A DNA stretch of 42,298 bases from Lachnospiraceae bacterium. Its GTDB lineage: Bacteria; Bacillota; Clostridia; Lachnospirales; Lachnospiraceae. Made by a program: the position numbers and the translations under genes. Below are positions 41,979-42,298 of the stretch, piece after piece. Each line of letters opens with the position of its first letter. Position 1 is the stretch's first letter. The notes beneath the pieces are model-generated. The model was not told where the DNA came from. It worked only from the letters and a program-made list of their open reading frames with translations, and did not search any database. The stretch lies in NCBI GenBank assembly GCA_022776305.1, contig JALFIB010000123.1, positions 1-42,298 on the forward strand, given 5' to 3'.

Positions 41979-42298
41979 TTGGAGTACACGGAATTCATTG
42001 AGAAAGTAAAGCTGGGACTGGAGGAAAAAGGAGGTGATACACTTCAAGTAACAATGACTAATCTGATAAAAACAAATAGAAATAAAGAACCTAGTCTGGC
42101 GCTGTCTAAAGCGGGAGAGACTGTGGTACCTGTAATTTATCTCAGGCCACATTATGAAGAGTATAAAAAAGGAAAAACATTGGAGCATATTGTGGATGAA
42201 ATTTATTACATATACTGTACACAGAACAGGAAAAAACAGATTGATATGTCTTTTTTCAAAGATTATGAAAAAGTGAAAGACCATATTGCTTTTAAATT
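41979..42298 (+). CDS. DUF5688-like protein, 3' end missing
   Basis: The first 106 codons of a gene cut by the window end. It starts at TTG, seven bases after AAAGGTGG (41964-41971); no nearer ATG fits until codon 26. The product begins MEYTEFIEKVKLGLEEKGG and contains VVPVIYLRPHYEEYKKGKTLEHIVDEIYYIY, which resembles DUF5688 proteins, a family frequent and often duplicated in Lachnospiraceae. Its function is unknown. The fragment is hydrophilic with no signal peptide. The assignment rests on my recollection of the family pattern and is moderate. Confidence 0.65.
   Translation, partial: MEYTEFIEKVKLGLEEKGGDTLQVTMTNLIKTNRNKEPSLALSKAGETVVPVIYLRPHYEEYKKGKTLEHIVDEIYYIYCTQNRKKQIDMSFFKDYEKVKDHIAFK

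Overview
The window looks like chromosomal core DNA of a Gram-positive, low-to-moderate GC anaerobe of the Clostridia, most likely a Lachnospiraceae gut bacterium. The reasons are the FabK-type fatty-acid operon, a single fused acetyl-CoA carboxyltransferase (AccD-AccA), a PolC replicase, the SCIFF peptide with its radical-SAM maturase next to a fused SecDF, a THF-riboswitch-controlled folate ECF transporter and a DUF5688-like gene. I saw no phage, insertion sequence, CRISPR array, rRNA or tRNA. The genus cannot be fixed from this sequence alone.

Layout. (a) 1-10909, plus strand: a complete type II fatty-acid operon, fabH (5' end cut by the window), acpP, fabK, fabD, fabG, fabF, accB, fabZ, accC, accDA, a second FabK/NPD-like flavoenzyme with a C-terminal cysteine cluster, and a MarR regulator, closed by a strong terminator. 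Together these carboxylate acetyl-CoA, charge malonyl-ACP, and run all four elongation steps; the second flavoenzyme is a candidate for the unsaturated-fatty-acid branch. (b) 11039-13434, minus strand: tyrA-aroA, with a recognisable promoter. (c) 13646-17196: an EF-G-like GTPase with altered GTPase motifs, a HAD phosphatase and, convergently, an SGNH hydrolase. (d) 17383-21153: scfA (SCIFF peptide), hairpin, scfB maturase, secDF. (e) 21289-24721: recJ, a histidine phosphatase, an HPr-like phosphocarrier and a small CmpB-type membrane protein. (f) 24828-27107: promoter, THF riboswitch, folT and folC, which link folate uptake to polyglutamylation. (g) 27212-38926: pheA, a DUF815 AAA ATPase, a Ppx/GppA-like protein, ppk1, ispG and polC, all on the plus strand with short gaps. 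(h) 38926-39162: a compact inverted-repeat plus direct-repeat element wedged between polC and yqeG. (i) 39163-42298: yqeG, convergent pyrC, divergent efp, and the start of a DUF5688-like gene cut by the window end.

The observations I rate highest are the FabX-like flavoenzyme at the end of the fatty-acid operon, the repeat element after polC, the visible translational switch downstream of the folT aptamer, and the SCIFF cassette with an attenuator-like hairpin. Starts were moved from the longest reading frame where a Shine-Dalgarno sequence or family alignment favoured a later codon (acpP, fabF, fabZ, tyrA, the EF-G-like gene, scfB, HPr, cmpB-like, folT, yqeG, pyrC).
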